This document shows, piece after piece, positions 34,670 to 42,948 of a stretch of DNA of 64,000 nucleotides. The stretch's first letter is position 1, and each line of letters opens with the position of its first letter. The stretch is taken from the NCBI RefSeq assembly GCF_017303215.1, contig NZ_JAEMWU010000002.1, positions 1 to 64,000 of the forward strand, given 5' to 3'. Source of the DNA: Microbacterium esteraromaticum. GTDB lineage: Bacteria; Actinomycetota; Actinomycetes; Actinomycetales; Microbacteriaceae. The translations under genes were made by a program, and so were the position numbers. The notes under the pieces are model-generated. The model did not search any database. It saw nothing but the letters and a program-made list of their open reading frames with translations, and had not been told where the DNA came from.

Positions 34670-35515
34670 CTATCGAGCCGGGGGAGTCGCCGGGCGGTCA
34701 TCTGCGGCTACCGCGCGCACGTGGTCGGCGGCGCGTGCGGCGAGCTCGGCGTGGAGACGCTGGAACGTCTCGACGCTGCGCGCACCCGGCCAGTCCGCCG
34801 GAAGCAGCGCGGTCGGCAACCCCGGATCGATGTACGGCAGCACGCGCCAGCTGTCGATCAGACCCAAGTGCGCGGCGAAGGGGCGCGTCAGGTCGAGCGC
34901 GTCGACGGATGCCAGGAATCGGTCGTGCTCGGCGCGCAGCGCCACGAGGTCCCACCAGTCGGCGACGGCCTCGGGCAGAGGGCGCGACGGTTGCGGATCT
35001 GTCGCGAGGAACAGCGTGGCGTACTCGCGCGCTCCGATCTCGTGCAGCAGCTCGTGCGCTTCGTCGAACAGATGCCCGGGCAGGATCCACAGACTCGGCG
35101 CGACCGACCCCGCACCGAGGTACAGCAGGCGGCGCCGCAGCTGGTGGCGCAGGTCACGGCGCGACTCGGGGACGGTCGCCGACACCAGCATCCACCCATC
35201 GTCCTCGCTCATGGTGCGCACGTCGAAGATGCGGCGGTCGCCGCGCCGCAGCATCGGCAGGGCGGCAGGGTCGATCGCGTAGCCCCCTGATGTGCTGAGC
35301 AGAAGACCGCGCTGCTTGAGCCGCGTGATCGCCGTGCGTGCGCGCGCCGGCGGTATGCCGAGGTCACCCGCAAGGCGCACCAGCGCGGCCGATGAGATCA
35401 CGCCGCCCAGCGGACGCAGATGCACGCCGATCAGCGTCCGCAGCAGCGACGTCGTGCTGCCGGGCCGCGCATCGATGTCGTCGAGCACGGCTACCCCCAC
35501 CGCAGAAGTGGTCAT
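34670..35515 (-). CDS. PaaX-family transcriptional regulator
   Basis: A 281-residue PaaX-type regulator. The N-terminal winged HTH is in LVRLAGDLGIPPARARTAIT and RLKQRGLLLST; a central region RRRLLYLGAGSVAPSLWILP and a C-terminal domain with RPFAAHLGLIDSWRVLPYID follow, which match PaaX layout. PaaX proteins usually repress aromatic (phenylacetyl-CoA) catabolism. Here it overlaps kynureninase by 4 bases (ATGA), so it likely senses a tryptophan/kynurenine intermediate. The palindrome at 38.7 kb is a possible operator. Confidence 0.88.
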   Translation of the reverse strand: MTTSAVGVAVLDDIDARPGSTTSLLRTLIGVHLRPLGGVISSAALVRLAGDLGIPPARARTAITRLKQRGLLLSTSGGYAIDPAALPMLRRGDRRIFDVRTMSEDDGWMLVSATVPESRRDLRHQLRRRLLYLGAGSVAPSLWILPGHLFDEAHELLHEIGAREYATLFLATDPQPSRPLPEAVADWWDLVALRAEHDRFLASVDALDLTRPFAAHLGLIDSWRVLPYIDPGLPTALLPADWPGARSVETFQRLHAELAARAADHVRAVAADDRPATPPAR

Positions 35516-36771
35516 GCCAGGGCGTCGCGCACGGCGAGCACGCCGCGCAGTGTCTCCTCATGAGACGTGCTCAGCGGTGACAGTCCCAGGCGGATGCCAT
35601 CGGGGAAGCGGAAGTCGGGGATCACTCCGTCGGCCCAGAGCTTCTGGGTGACCTCGCGGAAGCTCTCGTGTCCGACCGTGATGTGACCACCGCGGTGCGC
35701 GGCCTCGCGCGGCGACTGCAGTGTCACGCCCAGCGGGGCGAGCAGCGCGTCGTATGCGCGCACGGCGAAGTCGGTCAACGTGATCGACTTCGCCCGCACC
35801 GCGGCCATGCCCTCGGCCTCGATGAGGTCGAGCATGCCCTGCATGGCCAGCATCGACAGCACCGGCGGAGTGCCGCTGAGCAGTTGACGGATGCCGCCCT
35901 CGGGGCGGTACTCGGGTCCCATGGCGAAGATGTCGGCGGCACCCCACCAGCCGTGGATCGGCTGGAGTACCGAGCCGTGCAGCTCGGCGCGCAGGTAACC
36001 GAAGGCCGGCGACCCCGGTCCGCCGTTGAGGTACTTGTAGGTGCAGCCGACCGCCATGTCGACACCCCACTCATCGAGCTTCATCGGCACCGCGCCCACC
36101 GAGTGGCACAGGTCCCAGAGCATCAGTGCTCCGGCATCCTTGACGACGCGGGTGATGGACGGCATGTCGGCCAGGGCCCCCGACCGGTAGTCGACGTGGC
36201 TGAGCACGACGAGCGCGGTGCGCTCACCGACGACGGATGCCACATCATCGGCCGTCACACCGCGGACGGCGTCGGGCTCCACCCAGCGCAGCGTCGACCC
36301 GGTCTCCTGGGCGATGCCAGCGGCGATGAAGCGATCGGTGGGGAAGTTGCCGGCCTCGATGACGATCTCATCGCGACCGGGCCGTGCGGCGACAGCGGCG
36401 CGCATAAGCTTGTACAGCATCACACTCGTCGAGTCGGCGACGACGGTCTGGCCTGCGGCGGCGCCGAGGGTCACACGGGCGATGCGATCGCCGAGCTGCA
36501 TCGGCAGTTCCATCCACTGCTCATCCCACGAGCGGATGAGTCGCGTGCCCCAGTCGTCGCGGATGAACGCCGCCGCCTTGTCGGCGGTGTCGCGCAGTGG
36601 GCGGCCGAGCGAGTTGCCGTCCAGGTAGGCCTGCACGCCCGGTGCGTCGGCGAACGCCTGCAGGTGGTGGGCCAGCGGGTCGGCGGCGTCGAGGCGACGG
36701 GCTTCGGCGAGCAGGGCGTCGGCGGGGTCGACGGGGGCGACGGCGTTGTCGGTCGTGTCGGTACTGGTCAT
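35512..36771 (-). CDS. kynU: Kynureninase
   Basis: A 419-residue PLP enzyme cleaving kynurenine to anthranilate and alanine. Fold-type I features: the PLP Lys in VGCTYKYLNGGPGSPAFGY, the PLP-phosphate region ADSTSVMLYKL, Asp in LMLWDLCHSVGAVPM, and GNSLGRPLRDTADKA near the N-terminus, all typical for kynureninase. The ATG at 36771 begins one base after the amidohydrolase stop. It is the third step of the operon. Confidence 0.93.
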   Translation of the reverse strand: MTSTDTTDNAVAPVDPADALLAEARRLDAADPLAHHLQAFADAPGVQAYLDGNSLGRPLRDTADKAAAFIRDDWGTRLIRSWDEQWMELPMQLGDRIARVTLGAAAGQTVVADSTSVMLYKLMRAAVAARPGRDEIVIEAGNFPTDRFIAAGIAQETGSTLRWVEPDAVRGVTADDVASVVGERTALVVLSHVDYRSGALADMPSITRVVKDAGALMLWDLCHSVGAVPMKLDEWGVDMAVGCTYKYLNGGPGSPAFGYLRAELHGSVLQPIHGWWGAADIFAMGPEYRPEGGIRQLLSGTPPVLSMLAMQGMLDLIEAEGMAAVRAKSITLTDFAVRAYDALLAPLGVTLQSPREAAHRGGHITVGHESFREVTQKLWADGVIPDFRFPDGIRLGLSPLSTSHEETLRGVLAVRDALA

Positions 36772-36772
36772 G

Positions 36773-37819
36773 TCAGTGCTCCAGATCAGTGGTGGTGAGG
36801 TGGTGCGCCCGGTTCGGGTCGTCATCGGGAAGAAGCAGCAGGGGAGCGCCCACGATCAGCGGATCGGCGGGTGCCAGCGCCGTGAGCAGGGCGATGCCGT
36901 CGACCCCGGCGTCGCGCAGTGCGTTGATCTCGGCCTCGCGCAGGTCGACCGGCATCGGGCCGTTGCCCATGTCGCTGCCGTAGACGACCACGCCGCCGGC
37001 GGCGGCGAAGCGGCTCATGTTGTCGGTGACGATCACGCGCGCCTCGTCATCATGGATCGCCATGGTCGAGATCCACGTGGCGGATGCCGCCTGCGCGGCG
37101 ATCTCGTCGTCGGTCAGACGCTCCGAGAACGGTGCGTGGGCCAGCACGGTGACGCCGAGGCGCACGACGCGCTGGGCCTGCCCGCGGCCTTCGGCGTGCG
37201 CGACGACGGGAAGCCGGTGCTCCGCCGCCCGGTGCACGATCGCCCGGATCGCGTCATCGTCGAGCACGGCGCCCGCCTCGCTGTGTGCGACGACTTTGAT
37301 GATCGAGGCGCCGGCCGCTGCGGCCTCTTCGACCGCGCGCGCGGCGTCGTCAGCATCCGCGATCTCGCGCACAGACCCGGCCGGGGCCCACGCGCGGTCG
37401 GACGGGTATCCGCCGACGGCGGTGAGGAAGGGGCCGGCGTAGCGGATGCGCGGACGCAACTCCGGAGAAACTGCCCGGCTCGGGGCTGCCAGGGCCCTAT
37501 CGGGCCGTGCAGAGCCAGAATCTCCGGAGTTGTGTGCAGTGCGGTTGTCTGCCAGGGCCCGGATCCAGCCGGGGTCGGCCCCCAGATCGACGACCGTGCC
37601 GAGCCGTGAGCCCGCCAGGAGCGTGTGATCCACCAGCTGCAGGTGCACGTGATGATCGGTGAACCGTCCCGTGACCAGGCCATCGAGTCGCGGCGTGCCG
37701 GCCGGCGCTGCGCCCGCGACGAGCGTCATCCCGCCGCCGGTCGACGTCAGCATCCCGTCGCGCACGGACACGCCGTCGAAGAAGCGCGCGGCGTGTACCA
37801 CCGCGTCCGAGGGGGTCAT
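36773..37819 (-). CDS. Amidohydrolase-superfamily enzyme of the kynurenine operon (formamidase candidate)
   Basis: A 348-residue metal-dependent amidohydrolase related to imidazolonepropionase-type enzymes. The strand-1 HxH is in TDHHVHLQL (His 57 and 59). Further candidate metal ligands are His in VVAHAEGRGQ, His in VLAHAPFSE and Asp in VVYGSDMGNGP. It sits between tryptophan 2,3-dioxygenase (ATGA overlap) and kynureninase (1-bp gap), the place usually held by kynurenine formamidase. It is not related to the KynB cyclase-like formamidase, so it may be a replacement; this is inference. Residues ~95-124 (AHNSGDSGS...SPELRP) come from an inserted palindromic repeat, between otherwise family-like ALADN and RIRYAGPFLTAVGGYPS. 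Confidence 0.8.
   Translation of the reverse strand: MTPSDAVVHAARFFDGVSVRDGMLTSTGGGMTLVAGAAPAGTPRLDGLVTGRFTDHHVHLQLVDHTLLAGSRLGTVVDLGADPGWIRALADNRTAHNSGDSGSARPDRALAAPSRAVSPELRPRIRYAGPFLTAVGGYPSDRAWAPAGSVREIADADDAARAVEEAAAAGASIIKVVAHSEAGAVLDDDAIRAIVHRAAEHRLPVVAHAEGRGQAQRVVRLGVTVLAHAPFSERLTDDEIAAQAASATWISTMAIHDDEARVIVTDNMSRFAAAGGVVVYGSDMGNGPMPVDLREAEINALRDAGVDGIALLTALAPADPLIVGAPLLLLPDDDPNRAHHLTTTDLEH
37457..37532. repeat. 76-bp palindromic repeat element inside the amidohydrolase gene
   Basis: The outer inverted repeat is CAACTCCGGAGA (37457-37468) and TCTCCGGAGTTG (37521-37532). Inside are shorter pairings: GGCTC with GAGCC and GGGCC/GGCCC around CTATC. The same outer arms occur at 60801-60886 around a different, also hairpin-forming, core. 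It keeps the amidohydrolase frame open and adds ~27 Ser/Gly/Arg/Ala-rich residues. This looks like a small non-autonomous palindromic element rather than ordinary coding sequence. Confidence 0.7.
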
Positions 37820-38664
37820 CTGCCGATCTCGGTGCGCACGCTGTACAGCTCGGGGAAGAAGGTCAGATCGAGCGCGCGCTGCAGGAAGCCGACGCCGCTG
37901 GATCCGCCGGTGCCGACCTTGTGGCCGATCGTGCGTGAGACCGTGCGCAGGTGGCGGAAGCGCCAGAACTGGAAGTTGTCCTCGACGTCGACGAGCTCCT
38001 CGCACGCCTCGTACAGGTCCCAATGCTCGTTCGGGTGCTCGTAGATCTCACGGATCGCGGCGACCAGCTCGGTGTTCTCGCGGTACGGCTGGCGCACATC
38101 GCGGTCGAGGGTCTCGTGTGGCACGGCGAGCCCGCGGCGTGCGACGTAGCGCAGGAACTCGTCGTACAGTGTGGGGCGCTCCCACTCGGCGGTCAGCAGC
38201 GCGAGGTTGGCCGGGTGGTCGGCGAACACGCTCAGCATCCGCTCGTTCTTGTTGCCGAGCGCGAACTCGACGCACCGGTACTGCACCGACTGGAACCCGG
38301 ACGAGTTGCCGAGGTCGCCGCGGAACTGCGCATACTCGGTGGGGGTCAGGGTCGCCAGCACCGACCACTGCTGTGTCAGGACCTCTTGGATGTGCTTGAC
38401 GCGGGCGATGTGCTTGAGGGCCGCGCGCAGGTCGTCTTCGGCGAGACGGTCGCGCGCGGTGCCGAGCTCGTGCAGCACCAGCTTGAGCCAGAGCTCGGTC
38501 GTCTGGTGCTGGATGATGAACAGCATCTCGTCGTGGTGCTCGGGTTGCGACACCGGATGCTGTGCGCCGAGCAGTCGGTCGAGGTCGAGGTACGACCCGT
38601 AGGTCATCCGATCCTTCAGGTCGGTGACGATTCCGTCTTCGAGGGAGCGCTCATTGTCGGCCAT
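37816..38664 (-). CDS. kynA: Tryptophan 2,3-dioxygenase
   Basis: A 282-residue haem enzyme oxidising L-tryptophan to N-formylkynurenine, the usual bacterial length. Signatures: MTYGSYLDLDRLLGAQHP, HHDEMLFIIQHQTTELWLK, then SGFQSVQYRCVEFALGNK and the haem-ligand His region RTIGHKVGTGGSSG. It is the first gene of the kyn operon; the upstream region holds a promoter-like -10 and a palindrome. Confidence 0.95.
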   Translation of the reverse strand: MADNERSLEDGIVTDLKDRMTYGSYLDLDRLLGAQHPVSQPEHHDEMLFIIQHQTTELWLKLVLHELGTARDRLAEDDLRAALKHIARVKHIQEVLTQQWSVLATLTPTEYAQFRGDLGNSSGFQSVQYRCVEFALGNKNERMLSVFADHPANLALLTAEWERPTLYDEFLRYVARRGLAVPHETLDRDVRQPYRENTELVAAIREIYEHPNEHWDLYEACEELVDVEDNFQFWRFRHLRTVSRTIGHKVGTGGSSGVGFLQRALDLTFFPELYSVRTEIGR

Positions 38665-38670
38665 GCCCCG

Positions 38671-38706
38671 AATGTATCACTTTCGTGGCGGCCGTCACAG
38701 GTGTGA
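38671..38706 (-). promoter_or_regulatory. kyn operon promoter region with palindromic operator candidate
   Basis: On the minus strand a TACATT -10-like hexamer lies at 38676-38671, within GTGATACATT, a few bases before the kynA start. Upstream, at 38695-38706, is the palindrome TCACAGGTGTGA (5-base arms, 2-base spacer), near the expected -35. The PaaX-type regulator at the end of the operon is a reasonable binder; this is not shown. Confidence 0.4.
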
Positions 38707-38717
38707 GATGTGTGGTG

Positions 38718-39002
38718 TCAGCCCTGCGGCGGGTAGTTCCCCGGTGAGGGCGGGTACGTTCCCGGCGCGGGCGGTGTCTGCGATCCGGCCGCCTGCGCGC
38801 TCATCGGAGGCGCGCTGGTGGCCGCGTAGCCGCGCCGCGCTCGCTCTTCATCGGCCTTCAAGATGCCGTTCTTCACCGCCGTGCGCATGATCAGGTAGCC
38901 CACCCAGATCGTCAGCGCCAGGACCCCGAGGTACACCACGGCACCCAGGATGAACATGCCGATCCCGAGCCCCGCGGCCCAGCCGTAGTCGTCGTATCCC
39001 AT
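38718..39002 (-). CDS. Small single-helix membrane protein with Pro-rich tail
   Basis: A 94-residue protein. After MGYDDYGWAAGLGIG comes one long hydrophobic span (about residues 10-40) containing IWVGYLIMRTAVKNG, then a charged EERARRG segment and a tail rich in Pro, Gly and Tyr (PPAPGTYPPSPGNYPPQG). No known family is recognised. An AAGGGA site precedes ATG 39002. The tail is typical of actinobacterial membrane proteins with disordered cytoplasmic ends. It lies upstream of kynA in the same direction but is separated by the kyn promoter. Confidence 0.75.
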   Translation of the reverse strand: MGYDDYGWAAGLGIGMFILGAVVYLGVLALTIWVGYLIMRTAVKNGILKADEERARRGYAATSAPPMSAQAAGSQTPPAPGTYPPSPGNYPPQG

Positions 39003-39120
39003 CGTTCTGCGTCCCTTCGTCGGGGCCCGCACCCGCCGTCGCGAGAAGAGGTCGCCGCCCCGGTTGCTGGTCAGTGTAGTGCGGCCGGACCGTGCGCGGG
39101 GGAGGAGATCCGGCGGCGGA

Positions 39121-40590
39121 TCAGGCCTGTTCCTGGCGGCGGATGCGTCCCGCTCGGGCGAACCAGGTGATGGCGAACGACAGCACGAGGGCGACGAATA
39201 CGCCCAGGTTCGCGTACGCCCATTCGCCATCGCGGCCGCCGATGAGGAACAGCAGGTAGCCCTGCCAGTTGTTCCAGGCGGCCTCGGCGGCGAAGAGGTT
39301 GATGACCAGCCCCCACCCGATCGCGCTCGCGCCGACCATGGTGCCCACTGAGGTCCAGTCCCACGCGCCGTACCGGCCGCGGGCGTCGAACAGGGCATCC
39401 TCGTCGTAGTCCTTGCGGCGGCGCAGGATGTCGGCGATGAGGATGCCGGCCCACGACGCCAGGGGCACGCCGAGCGTGATGAGGAACGACTGGAAGGGGC
39501 CCAGGAAGTCGGTCGCGAAGAACACCACCCAGACCGTGCCGAGGGTGAGGATGATGCCGTCGACCGCTGCCGCCGTGGGGCGCGGGATGCGGATGCCGAG
39601 GCTGATCAGCGTCAGGCCCGACGAGTAGATGCCGAGCACCGCACCCGAGACCAGGGCGAGCACCGCGGTGAGCAGGAACGGCACGAGCACCCAGATCGGG
39701 AGGATGGTCGCGAGTGCGCCGATCGGGTCGGTGGCCACGGCGTCCATGAGTGCCGGGTCGGAGCCGGCGAGCAGCAGACCGAAGACCACCAGGACCACGG
39801 GGGCGATGGCGCCGCCGACGGTGTTCCACAGCACGATGGCGCCGTCGGATGCCGTGCGCTTCTGATACCGCGACCAGTCGGCCGCGATGTTGATCCATCC
39901 CAGACCGAAGCCGGTCATGACCATCACGAGTGCGCCGATCACGGCGCCGGTGCTGCCGTCGGGGATCGACATCACGGCGGCCAGATCGATGCTGCTGCTG
40001 GCGAGGATGATGTAGAGGATCGTGACGATGCCGGTCAGCCAGGTGAGCACCGACTGCAGCTTCATGATCGTGTGGTAGCCGAGCACCGAGGCGGCGACGA
40101 TGAGTGCGGCGACCACGATCGTCGCGGCGATCTTCAGGGCGACACTGTCGCCGTCACCGCCGAGCTGGGTGATCACCGTCGCCGTTGCGAGGACGGCCAT
40201 GATCGCCAGGAACGTCTCCCAGCCGATCGAGGTCAGCCACGAGACGATGCCGGGAACCTTCTGACCGTGCACGCCGAACGCGGCGCGCGAGAGCACCATG
40301 GTCGGTGCCGAGCCGCGCTTGCCGGCGATCGCGATCAGTCCGCACAGGAAGAACGACACGACGACGCCGATGACCGACACCAGCGTCGCCTGCCAGAACG
40401 AGATGCCGAACTGAAGAACAAAGGCTCCGTAGCTCAGGCCGAACACCGACACGTTCGCGGCGAACCACGGCCAGAACAGGTCGCGCGGCTTCGCCGTCCG
40501 CTCGGATTCGGGGATGATCTCGATGCCGGCGCGCTCGATGAGCGCCGGGCGCGCGGAGGGCGAAGCGGATGCCGGAGGTGTGGCGGTCAT
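39121..40590 (-). CDS. NCS1-family nucleobase/cation symporter (CodB-like)
   Basis: A 489-residue permease with about 12 helices, of the purine-cytosine (NCS1) type. Family features: DLFWPWFAANVSVFGLSYGA, SRAAFGVHGQKVPGIVSWL and TGFGLGWINIAADWSRYQ in mid protein, where substrate and cation bind. The substrate may be cytosine, purines, hydantoin or thiamine precursors. No metabolic partner is adjacent: the next gene is an aminopeptidase. Confidence 0.88.
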   Translation of the reverse strand: MTATPPASASPSARPALIERAGIEIIPESERTAKPRDLFWPWFAANVSVFGLSYGAFVLQFGISFWQATLVSVIGVVVSFFLCGLIAIAGKRGSAPTMVLSRAAFGVHGQKVPGIVSWLTSIGWETFLAIMAVLATATVITQLGGDGDSVALKIAATIVVAALIVAASVLGYHTIMKLQSVLTWLTGIVTILYIILASSSIDLAAVMSIPDGSTGAVIGALVMVMTGFGLGWINIAADWSRYQKRTASDGAIVLWNTVGGAIAPVVLVVFGLLLAGSDPALMDAVATDPIGALATILPIWVLVPFLLTAVLALVSGAVLGIYSSGLTLISLGIRIPRPTAAAVDGIILTLGTVWVVFFATDFLGPFQSFLITLGVPLASWAGILIADILRRRKDYDEDALFDARGRYGAWDWTSVGTMVGASAIGWGLVINLFAAEAAWNNWQGYLLFLIGGRDGEWAYANLGVFVALVLSFAITWFARAGRIRRQEQA

Positions 40591-40647
40591 GGTCTCATCC
40601 TGGCACTGCCGCTGGTCCGGTGCGAGTACTCGCCTCTCGGGGCGGGA

Positions 40648-41937
40648 TCAGACGGCGAAGAACGCCCGCGCCACGCGGGAGAGGTCGTACAGGTCGCTGA
40701 CGCCGGCCAGTTCGCGCGCCGAGTGCATCGACAGGATCGGGATGCCGACGTCGACCGTGCGGATGCCCAGGCGGGTCGCGGTGATCGGTCCGATCGTCGA
40801 ACCGCATGGCACGGCGTTGTTCGACACGAACTCCTGCGAGCCCACGCCGGCCGACTCACACCACGATGCCCAGGCGGCCGCTCCGACGGCGTCGGTGGCG
40901 TAGCGCTGGTTGGCGTTGATCTTGAGGATGGGTCCCGAGCCGAGCACCGGCTGCACGACCGGGTCGTGGCGCTGCACGAAGTTCGGGTGCACCGAGTGGC
41001 CGACATCGCTCGACAGGCACCACGACGACGTGTACGCGCGGCGCAGGTCTTCGGCATCCGACCCGAGAGAGGCGTAGATGCGCTCGAGGACGTCCTCGAG
41101 GATCGGCCCCGCTGCGCCCGAGCGCGATGCCGAGCCGAGTTCTTCGTGGTCGAACGCGGCGAGCATGGGGATGACGGTGCCAGATGCCCCGGAGCCGACG
41201 GCCTCGATGAGTGCGACGACACCGGCGTGCACCGAGGCGAGGTCGTCCAGGCGCCCCGAGGCGAAGAACGCGTCGTCCTTGCCGAAGATCGTGCCGTGGG
41301 CGGCATCCGCCACGACCGCGTCGAAGCCGCGGATCTCGGCGGGGTCGACGTTCGCGGCCGCCGCGAGTTCGGCGAGGATGTCGGCCGACTCCGGCTCGCC
41401 GAGGCCCCACACCGGCTGGGTGCCGGTCTGCTTGTCGAGCGCGAGGCCGTCGTTCACACCGCGGTCGAGGTGGATGGCCAGCTGCGGAAGGCGCAGCAGG
41501 GGCCCCGTGGCGGCGAGCACGACGCGGCCGTCGGCGAGTGCCAGGCGGCCGGCGAGGCGCAGCTCGCGGTCAAGCCAGGAGTTCAGCAGGGGGCCGCCGT
41601 ACACCTCGACGGCGGCCTGCAGCCAGCCCTTGGCGCCCGTGGTGGGCTTGGGCTTGAGCTTGAACCCGGGGGAGTCGGTGTGGGCACCCAGCACGTGGAC
41701 GGGGGTGGTCGCGGTGGCGTCCGCGGGAACGGCCCAGGCGATGGCAGCGCCGTCGCGCACGATCACGTAGCGGCCGCCGGCCTGGGTGGGCCAGGCGTCG
41801 GCCTCGTCGAGACGGGTGAAACCGGCGTCTTCGAGCCTGCGGGCGACCTCTTCGGCGGCGTGGTAGCTCGACGGCGAGGCGGCGACGAAGTCGGCGAGGT
41901 CGGCGGCGTGCGAGTGGGCGGCAGAGGCAGCAGGCAT
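40648..41937 (-). CDS. apeB: M18-family aminopeptidase (aspartyl aminopeptidase type)
   Basis: A 429-residue zinc aminopeptidase. M18 signatures: FVAASPSSYHAAEEVARRLE at the N-terminus, the first zinc His-Asp in VLGAHTDSPGFKLKPKP, YGGPLLNSWLDREL, then the catalytic/zinc Glu pair in AFDHEELGSAS and the C-terminal His in PILSMHSARELAG. It clips acidic or neutral N-terminal residues in the cytoplasm. It may be translated with the NCS1 gene, whose start is ~57 bp downstream. Confidence 0.9.
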   Translation of the reverse strand: MPAASAAHSHAADLADFVAASPSSYHAAEEVARRLEDAGFTRLDEADAWPTQAGGRYVIVRDGAAIAWAVPADATATTPVHVLGAHTDSPGFKLKPKPTTGAKGWLQAAVEVYGGPLLNSWLDRELRLAGRLALADGRVVLAATGPLLRLPQLAIHLDRGVNDGLALDKQTGTQPVWGLGEPESADILAELAAAANVDPAEIRGFDAVVADAAHGTIFGKDDAFFASGRLDDLASVHAGVVALIEAVGSGASGTVIPMLAAFDHEELGSASRSGAAGPILEDVLERIYASLGSDAEDLRRAYTSSWCLSSDVGHSVHPNFVQRHDPVVQPVLGSGPILKINANQRYATDAVGAAAWASWCESAGVGSQEFVSNNAVPCGSTIGPITATRLGIRTVDVGIPILSMHSARELAGVSDLYDLSRVARAFFAV

Positions 41938-42052
41938 GACACCGAGCCTAGCCGCCGTGGGACGGGGCGCCGGAAGAGCCCGCCCGACGCGGCGGGATAG
42001 TGTGAGGCGACGGTGTCTTCAGTCCGTCGCGCCCTCGGGCAGAAGGGATCGG

Positions 42053-42916
42053 ATGCCGGTCGTCGCCATCGCGCTCGCGCTCAGCGCCGCCGTCGCTCAT
42101 GCCGCCTGGAACGTCATCGCCCACAACGTCAGCCGCGCCGGGGTGCCGTTCCTGTGGTGGGGAGCCGTGGCGAGTTCGATCATCTGGGTGGGCGTCATCC
42201 CGTTCACCGGCGGTCTCGGAACCGACGACGTGCACGGTTTCCTGTTGGGCATCGGAGTCTCGGCGGTGCTGCACGTGCTCTACATGGCGGTGCTGCAACG
42301 CGGCTACCAGCTCGGCGATCTCTCGACCGTGTACGCGACCGCGCGGGGGAGCGGCCCGTTCCTGGCCGTGATCATCGCCGTAGCGCTTCTCGGCGAGCGC
42401 CCCTCGGCGATCGCCCTGGGCGGTGTCGCCCTGGTGCTCGTCGGCGTCATCGCCGTCGGCCTCATCGACCGCAGCGCGTCGGCTCCCCGCCGCGGGCTCG
42501 ACCCCGCGGTGCTGTTCGGTGTGCTCACCGGGGTGATGATCGCGACGTACACGATCTGGGATGCCCACGCCGTGCGCGAATGGAGCCTGTCGCCAGTGGC
42601 CTTCATGGTCGGTGCGACGCTGTTGCAGGTGCCGGTCTACAGTGCCGCGGTGGGACGCCGTTGGAGGGCGGTGTGGCAGCTGGGGCGGCTCCAGTGGCGC
42701 AGGATCATCGCCTTCGGCATCCTCTCGCCGCTGTCGTACATCCTCGTGCTGCAGGCGATCACGATCGCGCCCGTGGCACTGATCGCGCCGCTGCGCGAGG
42801 TCAGCGTCGTGCTGATCAGTCTGTTCGGCGCATTCGTGCTGAAGGAGTCCCGACCGGGGCTCAGGATCGCGGCGTCGCTGGTGGTCGTCGCCGGGGTCGT
42901 GCTGCTCGCGTTCTGA
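42053..42916 (+). CDS. EamA/DMT-superfamily transporter
   Basis: A 287-residue membrane protein with ten predicted helices in two EamA repeats (HAAWNVIAHNVSRAGVPFLWW begins repeat 1 region; IATYTIWDAHAV begins repeat 2). YATARGSGPFLAVIIAVALLGE and LREVSVVLISLFGAFVLKE are the matching ends of the two repeats. ATG 42053 was chosen because the upstream 39 codons are Arg-rich and not membrane-like. The likely role is metabolite export; the substrate is unknown. Confidence 0.85.
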   Translation: MPVVAIALALSAAVAHAAWNVIAHNVSRAGVPFLWWGAVASSIIWVGVIPFTGGLGTDDVHGFLLGIGVSAVLHVLYMAVLQRGYQLGDLSTVYATARGSGPFLAVIIAVALLGERPSAIALGGVALVLVGVIAVGLIDRSASAPRRGLDPAVLFGVLTGVMIATYTIWDAHAVREWSLSPVAFMVGATLLQVPVYSAAVGRRWRAVWQLGRLQWRRIIAFGILSPLSYILVLQAITIAPVALIAPLREVSVVLISLFGAFVLKESRPGLRIAASLVVVAGVVLLAF

Positions 42917-42948
42917 GCGGTGTCGGCGCGGAGTCGGATGCCGGTGGC

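Noticed and set aside
36773..37819. The middle kyn gene as a standard KynB formamidase
   Set aside because: KynB belongs to a different (cyclase-like) family; this protein has amidohydrolase-superfamily motifs instead.
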